64,000 nucleotides of DNA from Klebsormidium nitens (GCA_000708835.1 DF237041.1:124001-188000); one strand, 5' to 3'; counted from the first letter of the stretch, positions 12,701 to 23,826 are shown. The notes: generated by a model not told the origin, from the letters alone. Made by a program: numbers and translations.

Positions 12701-13284
12701 CGTCCTGACTGTCCACCATGAAAATTTGTTCCGCAAAAATTGGCGGCCTGCAATATCTGTTCCTGTCTTGCACAGCTTCGTCAGATTGTTGAGTCCGTTT
12801 CTGGTTAGAGGCGTCCTCGCGACGACCGTCTTAGAGTGCTTGAGCGCCCAAAATACTTTTGATAGAACACTGGAACGTATAAGCTTGAGACGGAGGTCCC
12901 GACAACAGTTCTCAAGCACTCTAAGACGGTCTGCGTTGTCCTTCGAGAGTGGTTCGACGACTATTGGGGCCCACTCTGATGCAAAATTTTGAGATCGACG
13001 TTGAGGACATCATCGCTCTCGTCAGAAGCCCGCCGAAATCAGGGAGCAACGATCGTGTCGTCAGCGCTCTCGTCGGAACGCATATCTCACATCGCAATTC
13101 CTGCCGTGCAGAGCGCCTCTGGAGCCCCAAGTCCCTCACTGACGGCGACCCAAACCGTGCGCTCGGGCGCCTCGAGTACTTTCGCTGCCTGTTAAACAGC
13201 AGAGGGGTGCGCGCCGCACCCGTCCAAAACATCCTGGGGCGGCAGCCGCCCACCGGTCCTGGTAGCTGTTTTGCCCAAAAATGA
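3744..13284 (+). CDS. Beta-N-acetylhexosaminidase, GH20 family (13 exons)
   Basis: Exons: 3744-4190, 4743-4811, 5096-5131, 5646-5757, 6222-6292, 6589-6719, 7488-7553, 7921-8021, 8715-8774, 9610-9802, 10805-10934, 12088-12208 and 13112-13284; 569 residues, all phases close. It removes terminal beta-linked GlcNAc/GalNAc from glycans, in the secretory pathway, vacuole or cell wall. An N-terminal hydrophobic segment (residues 1-25) is a likely signal peptide. Order: GH20b-type N-domain; AETVFGALRGLE and TFSQLCFYDF; DTSRHW; HWHTVDYQSFP (from about residue 249); VHVMAEIDVPGHAISW; GVGYPELWPS; HLGGDEV with the catalytic Asp360-Glu361 pair; DCWTSTPHVAAWL; SNFDAWYLD; GGEVCAWGE; a last exon starting ERLWSP. 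Substrate-assisted catalysis by the DE pair is family knowledge. Oddities: intron 12 needs a GC donor (12209), and introns 9, 10 and 11 are full of decayed exon-junction copies. Confidence 0.94.
9189..9606 (+). repeat. Three upstream copies of the intron 9 acceptor plus start of hexosaminidase exon 10
   Basis: The sequence CAG followed by ACTG(C/T)TGGACGAGC and CCCCCACGTGGCG recurs. The real exon starts at 9610. A near-identical copy has its AG at 9320-9321 and stays matched for about 48 bases (two or three differences). A shorter copy has its AG at 9452-9453 and loses similarity after CACGTGGCG. A more decayed copy starts at 9191. Spacings are about 128, 132 and 156 bases. The 9320 copy reads in the correct phase as DCWTSNPHVAAWLAG and then meets a stop, so its use as an acceptor would truncate the protein. 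Confidence 0.9.
9771..10290 (+). repeat. Tandem array of the exon 10 / intron 10 donor junction (about 80-110 bp units)
   Basis: The end of exon 10 (LDNSSIVHIW plus the donor) is repeated downstream. Units begin at about 9773 (the real junction, donor 9803), 9879, 9972, 10073, 10157 and 10252. Each has CTGRACAACA, an ATCGTGC-type core and, in most, ATCTGGT. Units 1 to 4 continue into shared intron sequence with TGACGTC and GAGAATGCTTCCG. Unit 3 carries TG|GTAGGT and unit 2 TG|GTGGGT, so potential donors are duplicated. Units 5 and 6 are strongly decayed. It reads as an expanding and decaying minisatellite anchored on an exon edge. Confidence 0.9.
11028..11580 (+). repeat. Decayed copies of the 3' half of hexosaminidase exon 11 and its donor
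   Basis: The segment from GGTACCTGGATCACC to ACATTCTACAGGTGGGTTCC (10876-10944) is repeated 165 bases later (11041-11109) with few changes. One change turns CCCTGGCAG into CCGTGACAG and puts a stop codon in the frame. A third copy at about 11175-11235 lacks part of the unit, and a fourth at about 11538-11580 is barely recognisable (GGTTCCTGGCAGGACATATG). A fragment GATGACATTCTACAG lies at 11387-11401. These copies fill the first part of the 1.15-kb intron 11. Confidence 0.85.
12824..12931. repeat. 21-bp perfect inverted repeat in hexosaminidase intron 12
   Basis: GACCGTCTTAGAGTGCTTGA plus G at 12824-12844 is the exact reverse complement of 12911-12931. The arms are separated by 66 bases. In RNA the arms could pair as a 21-bp stem with a large loop. 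It lies inside the intron that uses a GC donor. No coding role is seen. Confidence 0.9.
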
Positions 13285-14334
13285 CGGCTATTACCACTCA
13301 CGGCCCTAGCAGCTGTTGTGCGCCGAGATGACGACTTGAAATGTCGGAGACGACAGAATGAAACATCTGACGCTGGGGCTTTGGCACCATAGAAACAAGC
13401 AAGCGCGGGTTTCAGAGTCAGGTTGTAGGCCCCCAGAAGTCGACTCACAGGCCTCGCTGAGTTAAGATGCAAGCCTGTGTTTGTGAGGTGTGTCCGAATA
13501 ATAGTTGAACCCAAATTCAAGGCAGATGCTTTGTTCCAAATGGTCGGTCAATCGATTGATGGAGATTGAAAACATGGCATGCGTGGCTTGGAATGTAAAA
13601 TGTCGTGAAAGATTTTGATTGTGATCTGTTCTTCTGCTTTACGTGCATCATTTTCACAGGATCGCATTAAGCATCGTGGCCGAATTGTATTGGAATAAGG
13701 CATATGACCATTGATGTATGCCGACCATATATGCGAGGGAGATTTTTCGTATACTTTAGGATATATTGTCATATCTGTAGATATAGCGCAGGTTAGATTA
13801 TATTGTAGTATTCAATTACGCATACATGTGTCACATTCCAATTTCATTCATCCGTCAATTTTGGAGTGTAATTAAGATTTCCGGCCGTTTGTGGTTTGTA
13901 GAATGTTGGCTGCCTGAACGGCATGTGCGTATCAGCATTCGTAATTTAGATATTACATGATTTTTTGAAAGTGAGGATTATGCGTACACATTTTGTCCAT
14001 GTTTATATCTATGTCCACAAAAGTTCATGTCAATTCAGGCAAATTCAACATTCAAGTATAAATTTAGTTAGTAGCTTATAAGCTGAGATATTATTTGTCA
14101 CATTCTTGGGGATGACATGACATGCATTCAATTTGTAATGTAAGAGTAATGATCGGATCGAAAAGGTATGTGGACAGAAAAAATATTTTATTTCATTGCC
14201 GCAAAATTGTCCCCCGATACTCAACAGTTTTGACAGTCAATTCGACTGTAGCATCATAGTACAAGTTTGACCATTACATATCGTACAAATCTCTACTCTT
14301 ACCTAACCGTTCACTGACAACATCATACTATCAT
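13285..14334. other. AT-rich intergenic stretch
   Basis: About 1.05 kb between the convergent ends of hexosaminidase and the LEA gene. It should contain both 3' UTRs. From about 13.55 kb on it is clearly more AT-rich than its surroundings. No RNA gene, repeat or plausible coding frame was seen. Confidence 0.6.
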
Positions 14335-15393
14335 CTAGTTGTTTGTGAACTTTGACTCGTCGAGATTAATGCCCTTCTCAGCGGCAGCTTCACCGCCCGA
14401 CTTATCCTTGGTGGCAAGACCACCCTTCCTGCCCATCTCCTGGTAACCCTCACGTCCCAACTGCTCAGCGCGAGCCTGACCACCCTTCCTTCCTCCTGCA
14501 ACAGAGGATTTGCATTTCCATTACTAACCTTTCACATGAGCGGTCCATCAGAAGACGTTTATTTGAAAGAGACAGCAGTTTTTTGCATGTGCAAGTCAAG
14601 ACATGACAAGAATCTAGATCCTTTTGACGGTATTGTTTGCTCTAGAAAAGAATTTTTTTGTTTATGTGTTCACTGCCAAGGACCTTCGTTGTTGGAGCAG
14701 GAAACAGACTTTCAACAAACACTGTATCCCAAGTCGAACAAAACACTATGCGAAATGAACAGAATCTGCTTGCAGAAGACTTACCCTCCCTGATCCTCTC
14801 CTGAGCGTCCTGAGATAGCCCGTGCACCTGCTCCTGGCTGGGCTCGCTCTGGGAGCCGTCACCCTTGGTGGTTCCTCCCTGCAAACCAATACATAGATGA
14901 GATAGTGCACAAACCAAAGACAGTTACATCTACTGAAAAGACAAGCCACCACAGAGCGAGGATTCTATGAGTTAAGAAAGTAGGTAGATGACACGAGGTT
15001 AAGGAGAGAAGTTACCAATTGACAAGGATTAGAGTGAACCACCAGGTGGATAAGGCCAATAAAATCTTTTACCCTACCTTTCAAAGAGAGCAAATCTGGA
15101 CACAAGGATAGCTAGGAGAAAAAACGCTTGCTCATCATGAGTCCCACAATGCTAAGCAGACACCCCGAAGCAAGCGTCACAAGAAGATATCACTGATGTA
15201 TCACAGTGGACAAAACATCCCTGCATTACAATCACGGTACAGCTCACAACAGGCCAGAACTTCGCTGCTAAAACATCGACATTCTCAATGGCTGCAAAGA
15301 CAGTGCCAAGCAATGCCACAGTAACAAGAATGAATGGCGCACCTTGATTCCTCCCCTGACCACGTTCTCCTGGGCTTCCTGGCTCATCGACAT
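14335..15393 (-). CDS. Group 1 LEA protein (Em-like, LEA_5)
   Basis: Three minus-strand exons, 15393-15343, 14878-14785 and 14495-14335; 101 residues, phases close. A small, very hydrophilic Gly/Glu/Gln/Lys-rich protein. It ends with the Em hallmark: one copy of the 20-residue group 1 motif ([20 protein letters not shown]), then a [14 protein letters not shown] stretch and a tail reading [10 protein letters not shown]. Group 1 LEA proteins are intrinsically disordered, bind water and protect cells during drying; in land plants they are seed- and ABA-induced. The ATG at 15393-15391 ([10 protein letters not shown]) is the only ATG in frame: the frame stays open further upstream but holds no other ATG. 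The region upstream carries a G-box and RY-type motifs. The gene converges on hexosaminidase. Confidence 0.93.
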
Positions 15394-16945
15394 GGTTGCT
15401 GTTTGTGAGAAGCGACCTAAAATTGGTGAGTGTGCTGGTGCGGGAATTGGCAAATGGGACAGGGCTTGTAAAATTGCGTTTGCGAAATGTGGAAAGCTGC
15501 TTGATGGCGCACTCCTTTTGAAGGGTTTTGCGAAGCCCTGCCGGAAGGGGCTGCTGCTGCATGCCTCGCGAGCAGTTCAGTCAGTTGCTCGACCGGAGGG
15601 TGCATTCCGGGAGCTCAGGAACTAGTGTTGGCAGACTGGAACTGGCTCAGACGACGGCTTCCGGGAACAGAAGTTGACGTCACTGCTCTGCATGGATGCC
15701 CACTGGACAACCGCAGGCCTACACTGAACATGCAAAGCCTCGACGAGGTCCTTCACCACGTGATTTGCGTGCATGCTGTCCAGGCGTCAAATATTCGAGC
15801 ACACGTCGCCGTCGAGTTCCCGTTGTGTGGCGTGTCCTCGCAGCCGTCAACACGACTTTCCCGGTACATCGGACGGTCGAGCGTAGGTCTTTTTTGCAAC
15901 TTGTTGAAGGCCTCGTCACGAGTCAGCCTCTCTCAATTCATACCAGGCTTCCTGTGTTGTTGCATATTTATCAAGGCTTAATTAAATCTTCGATCCGTGG
16001 CTTATATGCCGGTCTTCAACTTGGCAACGTACCTACATATGCATATATCGTCCTAGCTGCAATGATCGTTGGCATGTCACCTCAACGCGACAGTTGATAC
16101 AATCGAGCCGTCTCGACAAATTCTTGTATGTTGACGCGCGTCCCGATTGCGCAAGAGACAACTTGCCTGCCTAACCCGATACGTAGAATGCATGCAGTCA
16201 ATCTTGCAAAAAAGACAATGGATACATAATAAGGATCGACTATGTCGCATGAACTCTGCTTGACATACCGTACAAATACAGAAGCGGGCATGCCATTGAG
16301 CAACACATGATGATTACGACAGGGGGACCAAACATTTCAGATAAAACGTCACTAGTAGAGTAAAGCTGATCCGTGTTAAATCCAGCATCATCCAAGGGCA
16401 ATTATTAGAAAGGATTTCAAGTCAAGCAGATCCGACAACCCATAACGGTTAATCCAGTGCCTCCCAGCGAAAACCAACTACTTTCAAGCATACCAAATTG
16501 ATCCAATATATGCACTGCTTTTACAAGCCAAAGGTGTCACAAAGTTAACCTACAGCCTTCCAATTTTTCTTAGGAAGCACAACGTCAGGCCTTGCCACTT
16601 CAGTATAGCTAGAGTTGTGTATGCGCAAAGTTCGTTCCACCAGGTTCGACTATTGAAGAAGCAATTAGATAGCCAAACTTAAAGAATTGTTTCGGCAGCT
16701 TCAGTAACAAAGTGCTACCTTTTGTGTCCGCTCTTGGAAACGACTAGGTACGAAACCTTCCTTGTATGAAGGTATGAAGCCTTTAACAAGGTTGACCTCA
16801 GCAAACTCTGCATTCGCGTTTACTACTCAACGAAGGTTCTAACACCGCTACGTTCATAGCCAACAAGCTCAACTGAGTGTCCTGCTAAGTACTGGTCAAA
16901 GAAGAACATCATATCGTGCTGATGCGGCCTTCATAGCTTTATTCC
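15394..16945. promoter_or_regulatory. LEA upstream region with G-box, RY and TGACGTCA motifs; rest featureless
   Basis: Upstream of the LEA start (which reads leftwards): CACGTG G-box at 15757-15762; TGACGTCA at 15675-15682; and TGCATG (RY core CATGCA on the LEA strand) at 15558-15563, 15689-15694 and 15770-15775. CACGTC lies near 15802. In land plants G-box/ABRE plus RY elements serve ABI5-type bZIP and ABI3-type B3 factors on Em genes. From about 15.96 to 16.94 kb the sequence is more AT-rich; it includes the 3' side of the PLAC8 gene, and I see nothing else there. Confidence 0.55.
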
Positions 16946-19900
16946 TTACTTCTGCATATACTGCTGCATCGGGACCTGCTGGACCATGGCCTGCTGGGGG
17001 GCGCTTGCCTGGTAGCCTGCACATAATGAAGAAGCAAAACTCTTAATACATGATGGCTTGGCAATACAAACAAATCCCGAAGCCAGTTGCTGACAACTAG
17101 GTGCGACAGAGAGTCCAAAACCTGCGATAAGCTGGAAGGACAAGCCCAAACGACACGCAAGGAGGTCGACCTTAGCCACCGACGCTTACGACAAACAAGC
17201 AATCAGCCATTCCACCGGACGCTTTGGCAGCAAATGCAAGAATTCAGGAGGACGCCTCCAAAACGGCAGAAACAAGCTTCGAGTTCCGGTACCTCTCTCT
17301 TGAAGCAAGTGCGTACCTTTCCATGTCTCCAGAGGGCAAGGTAGCATCACAACTTGAGACATAGACGTGCTGGACCGTCAATTGCTAACGGTCACAAGTG
17401 GATCAAGTTGTCCCCAACCTTACTAAAAAAGGAGTCCATGTAAAGGATAGAGCTATTTTGAGAAGCTCAGCGTCGTATTTGGGGGCACTGACGTTGTCAC
17501 AAAAACGTTGTTTAGTCAACAAAAGTACGCATATTGGCAAGCTACCAGAAGAGGATGAGGGATGGCTTACCTTTGGAAGGGTCAAACCCCCGCAGCTTGA
17601 GCTCGCGGTACTGCAGGTATAACAGAGGACGCTGTCAATCTCCTTCAAGCTGATCCGGGCTATTAGCACAGGATCTGTCCATATTCAACCCAGTGTTCCA
17701 ACAAATTGATTGAAAGGTGTTAAACACATTATGTTGGTTGAGATCCCTGAAGACACGCATGACAGCTAGTATAAGACGCCAGAAGCTCACTTGCTTCTGA
17801 CAAATTGAGTGTGGCTCCTATTCTTACTCAGCACACGGAACTTAATGCAAAGAAGAGATGGAGACTCAGATTCGGAATAGCAATGTTTGCCTGAAGGCCT
17901 TAGCCAAAAAGTCTGGTGACGTAGAAACTGAAGGTCTCGGATGTCATCAAAACGCTCAAAGGTGGTTCGAGGTATCTGAGCTGATTGTAAACTGCAGATG
18001 GATCTGACATTGACCTGACATTGGAAAGGGCCTTACCTCCTGAACGAATGCGCAGCATGAGCAGCACCTGTAGAATGAACCAGAGACGAGATCAGCAACC
18101 CCTTGGATAAGCAGTGCACTTATGAGGATATCTGGTGGTGTGCCCTGCCAAGCTTATTGTGCACAGCCTTAGCTACAAGAAGTCAGTGCATTGGAGCTTC
18201 GGAATGGGACCCACTCTAGATGTGAAGGAAGGCGACAAATCGCCTGAGCAGTAGTCCAACTGGGGAGGTAACTAAGCGAATGTGCCAGAGAGACAACATC
18301 TGGTCGGGAAAGCTTGGCTTCAAGTGTGCAAAGTGCTGCAGGCGCTAGCTTATAAATCGGAAGTGTCAGCTCTTACCAGTGAGTGCAGCAGTCATTGCAG
18401 GGGCTCTCCTGCAGGCAGACACATAATTTGTGTCAGAGAAGCCATCAGAACATAGAAATTTGCGAGTAACTAGTAGATTCCTCTTTATTGCAACCTCAAT
18501 CCTGCCTTGCTGGTTCGGCTGGCCGCTAACCCGCCTGGCTCACATTCCTTGCAATTGCCTTCCTTGCAGAGGTGCTTCATTTGACGATGTAGCCAGCTTT
18601 AGATGCTGTTCCCACCAATCCTGCTTTTCCCTGAACTTGTCATGGTTTGATTACAGGTTCTCACAATCTCTGTCAAGAGAACGACTCATCTTGTTGATAA
18701 CCTGACCAGAAGGACCCCTGGCAGGTCATCAGATATACCAATTGGACCTACTGAATTCATTCTTGACCGAGGGGCAGTTCAGGACCAGCCAGAGCAAGGT
18801 GCTAGCTTGCACCGCTCAAAGGAGGCGCCTGGCCACAGAATATGATGCCTGGATGCTCCAAGGTTTGCAGATTCCCTCCAAGAACGTTGTGGGTTGGATA
18901 AACACTGCTCAAGCGCGACTTATTTGCAACTTACCGGCAGGCCGAACTTGGCGCGCAGCTTGGAGCGGAAGCCGCACGTGTAGAGGCAACCACAGCCTGC
19001 ATGATAGTGTGATCAGTCTTACCATCCCTGCTGTGCATCCAACCAAGGTACGTTGGATGTGAAAGTGAAATGGACAAACATGAGAGTGCAGAGCTGAAAG
19101 GTGAGCCGAGGCTCCAGGTTTGGAGACTGGAATCAGAGACTGGAACATTCAAGTTGCTGGGATCTGCAACACCAATTTTGCAGGTTTGGAGCGGACTTAT
19201 GAATCTCAGAGTCCTGGGGGTTGTGCTATCTGATGGATTTTGTTGTGATTATATCTTTCAAAATATTGAAGTGTCACTGGAGGACTCACAGTCAGACCTC
19301 GAAACATCCGCGCCCTGAAAGGAAATGTGGACAGCAAAAGAGATACTATTACTTTACCATCTGCCCCAATTGTGGTGATGCGGAAGGTGATCATTTAGAC
19401 TTTAAAACCGAAGCATTTGGTACAAGCAACTTACCTGCAACGGCCTGGATCAGGAAACAGATTGCGGCAGCGGAGGCGCAACCTAAAAGAGAGGGGGGGA
19501 AATCTGGTGGGCAAACAGCACAGCAGGTGGTCACTGCAGCCACGCCCAGTGGATGCACTACTGGGTCATTTGCCCTCTTTTTCATTTGGCAGGATTAATC
19601 AGCGCAGGTCAAGAGGACTGCAAGTTGCAGGCCTAGTTGCAGAAACATAATGTCCAGCATAATGCTATAGAGGCCAAGAGCTGAGAACTGAGTGCACACA
19701 AGATTAACAATCATAACCGCCATCCAACCAGCAGGAATACTTGACGGAAGTTTCAGACCAAAAACCACAGTACAACATTTCGAAGTCAATCAAAAGGGGT
19801 AATTCCACTGCTGGAGAGATATCACTGAGGATTCTCCATCCTTGAATCTCTGGCCTGCTCAAAGTGCTGGACAAACTTACTTGTGATGCCATTGTCAATG

Positions 19901-20950
19901 ATCTCCGCGGTCTGCCCGAACGTAATACAAGGGCAGCAGCACGTAACAATGCCTGCAAACCAAGGAAAGTCAAAAATCTGTTCGAAAGCCAAGATGCATT
20001 TGCCACCATCTATCTGCAAGCTTCCCTAGTATCGGCAACTAGGTGCAATTAGCCTGCCTGGCAACACCCAGGGCCAGTCTACAACACGAAGTGGAAGCCT
20101 GTGCATTCGTTGACGGAGTTGTTGAAACAGTTTGACCGCTCCCGGTCTGGAATTGCAGTGGTCTGACCCCGCTGAATTTGCTTATTCTGCCTCGTCTGTA
20201 CGAGGTACAATTGAGTACTTTCCAAATGCTCGAATGGAACCGCTTTCCCTGCAGAAAGGTGCGTTACTTTCTGGGTGCCAGGGGTGTGCAGGCTGCCAAA
20301 AGCTGAGAGGCTTTGAAATGAGAGGAACATGTGACAGATGAGATAACAACTCCACTTGAATCCTGAAGGCACTTCCTCAACCAAGAATGGAAATTGAAGA
20401 AAGAACCATCCAATTTGCATTCAAGCAACCCAATTTGGCACAATTAGAACGTTCTTTCTCCTAGCAAGCCTTTTCAAAACAATCACATTCAGAACTAGAA
20501 ACTTCCTGCTATGACGGGCCCAGAGAGTTGCCAAAATGGCACAGCTCTAAGCAATACTCAGTGGAACTCTGCATCAACAAGAGTGTGCTCAGAAAGAATG
20601 TGCTCAAAACCCAGAGACCTCAATGTATCCTGGCCATTTCCTCCTAGGAGCAGGGATGGAGAATTCGAGGACGCCAGCCTCAAGTGGACAGCTGTGTACA
20701 TTCCATTGCATTTCATTAAAAACAAGGGGCATTGTGTATGCTGACAAGACTCACAAAGACCGAAGTCCTTGTACCACTCGCAGAGTCCCGCCTGCCATTG
20801 ACTTGGAGCGACTGGCCCAGACTGCACGTAGACGGGGACAGCAGGCGGATAAGCTCCCTGCACGGGCTGAGCTGATGGGTAGCCCCCCTGAACAGGCTGA
20901 GCAGAAGGGTAACCATGACCGTGAATGGGAGGATAACCTTGTTGCGCCAT
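16946..20950 (-). CDS. PLAC8 family protein (plant cadmium resistance / cell number regulator type), 8 exons
   Basis: Minus-strand exons: 20950-20755, 19952-19881, 19482-19435, 18996-18935, 18408-18377, 18067-18037, 17610-17571 and 17016-16946; 183 residues, phases close. The N-terminus has a tandem [14 protein letters not shown] repeat rich in Pro, Tyr and Gln. The PLAC8 domain follows: [15 protein letters not shown], then [18 protein letters not shown], a small hydrophobic segment ([13 protein letters not shown]), [40 protein letters not shown] and ELKLRGFDP. The CCCPC motif and Cys-rich second half are typical. Family members are plasma-membrane proteins linked to cadmium and zinc efflux, calcium influx and organ-size control; the role here is inferred. 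An upstream in-frame codon is TTG, so the ATG at 20950 is the start. Three exons are only 31-40 bases long. Confidence 0.92.
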
Positions 20951-21143
20951 TGTTTCCAAGTTGCTCGAGCCAACAGCTCCTCTTTGTAATTGGAGCTGAA
21001 CGGTGAACCGTCTGCTCAGTGCTGCCAGTGCTGATCGAAACAGGTCGCGCCGAAGCCTTTTGCACTCTTACTATTAGACTTCGGCGAAGCCTGAAGGCGA
21101 CTGCCGAAACGTCGTGTGCAGCCTGTGTGCACTTTCCTACCGT

Positions 21144-21163
21144 NNNNNNNNNNNNNNNNNNNN
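21144..21163. other. Assembly gap (20 N)
   Basis: A run of exactly 20 N. A round-number run suggests a gap of unknown size. It lies where the GGTACC-rich tract begins, so repetitive sequence may have stopped the assembly and the true length may be larger. Confidence 0.98.
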
Positions 21164-21173
21164 TACCGTTTAC

Positions 21174-23028
21174 GGTACCTACCTGGTGCTGTACCGGCAG
21201 GTCACAGGCACCTCTAGAGGCAGGTACCTTACGTTTACCGTACCACGTCCTGTAGGCTGTCCCTATCGCCGATCCATCATCCGAGGCCCGTTGACCTGTG
21301 TTTGACTACTGTTAGCCGGGCCCCGGGGCCGTAGGTCTGCAGCAAAGAAGGTACCTACTTTGGTAACTTGACGGGGTAGGTACCGGGCGGTATTCATGCT
21401 GCGGTTGCAGCTGCTGCCTGCAGGTGTGTATCTCGATCATCTACGGTAAAGCTGCTGCGATGTGTGCATCGTACGGTGCAGACGACAAACCTGAGTCCTG
21501 ACGGCTGACGTACGGTTGAACAGTGTACACATACAGCAGTAGGTACTACCGTACGGTAGTAACTACGGTATGCCCACCGAGGTGCACGGTATCTAACATA
21601 GGTACCGTAGGTCCCTACTGGCAACTCGCGTGTGACCTAACGGGCGCGTTTGAACGAAAGTCGAGCTACCCGGGCACACAAACAAATAATCCTTCAAGAA
21701 TCAACCATGATAAACACACGCTTCGCACCCCAGCCCACCCTAACCGTCATACCTATCCCAACCGTCTCCCGGGCACCACACGTGCCTCACAAAAGTTGCC
21801 AGAGTCACGGTCGTCGGTGACGTTCTAGCGCCGTGAGTGTCGCAAGGCGGTACCGCAGGTACCACTACCGTTCCTATCGGCACAGTGTACACGGGAGTAC
21901 CTACTACCGTACCTACTGTAGGTACGGTACCTGTGCAAACCTTATTTCGACACGACAATCATTGACCTCGGGGGTCCCTCTCAATGATTGAGAAGGTGAC
22001 ATCATGGCCGGGCGAGCCATGCTGCAATACGACTCTAGGATATCATACGAGCTTTTAATCCAACTCGCAGTAATTTTGAGCAGATTTGGGAACGAGCCCC
22101 GGCCCCCCAGGCTGAGGCCAGCCGCCACCCCAACCGACTACAACCCTATTAGGTACCGCCCCGGAAATCCCAGCACGCAAACTACTTAGGTAGTTACACC
22201 GTCAGCATCCACTAAAAAAGCCAGATCGGTCAACGATGCGGTACGCAGTGACGTGCACTGGCCGGGCATTGTACCATGGTCTATATTACATTATGTACGC
22301 CAAAATAGGATCATATGCATCAGCAAACTCCGCCAGCCGCCGGACCAAGCGGCCGGGGGATGCCCAGAGGGCCGGGGCCCGCCAACTTCCGAGAAACTAT
22401 AATTGTACGGATAACGTTGACTACCTAGTACCTAGTATCCTACCTACCAGGTCCTACGTACTCTTTGTAGTAGGTACCTACCGTATTGTAAAAGCAGAAG
22501 TACGGTACCGGGCCTAGCATCTAGCTGGGAGAGTTTGGAACTCTGGGACCTGTTGACACGGAGTTTTGATCTCATCGGCTCCCAGGCCGACTGTTCCCCG
22601 GTCAGTCGACTGGACCTCTGTACCGGTCGGCTTGTGTCAGCCAAACACCTAAATATTGCCTCAATTTTGCCGGCTTTTCGGCCGACGCCACTCGGTTGAG
22701 TGGGCCGGGTGGCAATCCCGTCGGCTGACGTTTGCCTGGTGTGACGGCTCGTGTCGAATACCTGTGTAGCGTAGGTACCTGAGTACCTAGGTACCAGGGT
22801 ACAGTACCGATTACTCGTAAAGTGTGTCAAGTTCCATATATGCCATATGGCATATGCCATAGGTTATGACTCATGAGCCGGAACCGTCGGACAAAGTTCA
22901 CTGCTGTCGTCCGATTGCTATTATCGAACGGTATGCAGGACCTTATGAACATAAGTATCTATAGAAAAATGGGGATGAGCATTGAAATTTGAGAACCGGT
23001 ACGGTAATCTGTCCGGTATTTCGGTACC
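21174..23028. repeat. GGTACC/GTACC-rich low-complexity tract
   Basis: The palindrome GGTACC occurs 14 times in about 1.85 kb: starts 21174, 21223, 21350, 21379, 21601, 21849, 21858, 21926, 22152, 22473, 22504, 22774, 22790 and 23023. Chance expectation is below one. Related words (TACCTAC, GTACGGTA, CCGTAC) fill much of the rest. No regular period is evident, so this is a word-enriched tract rather than a simple tandem satellite. Confidence 0.85.
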
Positions 23029-23826
23029 CGTATTACCTAATCTCTTGATCGGTCCACAACAACGTCCTGACGTTGGGTATTACCAAAGGGCTACCAGTAT
23101 CCTACCACAGTAACTCGTATCCACAAGTGACAATGGATACCCGGTGCATGAACAGCAATCCGTTGCTAAAAGTCACGAAGGCCGCCCCTCTCTTCGCACT
23201 CCAGTGCTTCCAATGCTGAGAAACCTCATAAACTCTTTGTCCGAATTCAGACCGCCGTTGCACCTCCACAAGCAATCGAGGCACAGTATTGAACATAATC
23301 ATCAGATTCACACCCATTCAAAAAACATGCATGCCATACAAATCCATGATCGCTGCTCAAAGTAGAGAACGCTGCAAAACTTGTAGAAGCCCGGCAGGGA
23401 CCAAGGATTGCGCATTTCCATTGTGTCAATATGCACAAACAGGTCAATTATTTTGACAAACCAGGTATCAAAGCATAAATTGTCGTAATGGCTTTGATCA
23501 CCCCTTCGAATACAATGGTTGTGTGATCTAGAAGAGGACCATCTTTCTCAGATTTCTGAGCGGGAAACATACAATACATCAATGATGCATCAACGGTGTG
23601 AAAGATCCTGGAGGGCAAGGGCAGGGACCTTATTGCATTCTCTTCTGCCCATGATGTCAACACAATCATTTGGACTCATGCTCGGACCAATGAATTAGTC
23701 AACAAGACCAGGCCGACTGGAAGTACTTACAGCGACACGAGGAACGGAATCGAACTCTATTTCACAAGCTTCATATGTGATAGGCTTCCAAAGGCTTGTA
23801 CATACAGGGCTTTAGAGGTCACAAAT

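Larger units (their letters stand above)
20951..23826. other. PLAC8 upstream region and GGTACC-rich tract; no gene seen
   Basis: The first 190 bases are the likely PLAC8 promoter. After the assembly gap the sequence to about 23.03 kb is saturated with GTACC, TACCGTA and GGTACC words. An 18-bp palindrome (ATATGCCATATGGCATAT) lies at 22838-22855. From about 23.1 kb composition returns to normal up to the end of the porin gene. No coding exon could be supported. Confidence 0.6.

Noticed and set aside
15394-15453. Twenty extra N-terminal residues for the LEA protein
   Set aside because: The upstream start would be TTG, and the ATG giving [10 protein letters not shown] fits the family.
15625-16097. 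Two plus-strand open frames of 118 and 133 codons
   Set aside because: They overlap each other in different phases, start with non-ATG codons, and show no family features; the region fits better as LEA upstream sequence.
20951-20959. Extended start for the PLAC8 protein (three extra residues)
   Set aside because: The upstream codon is TTG; the first ATG in frame is at 20950.
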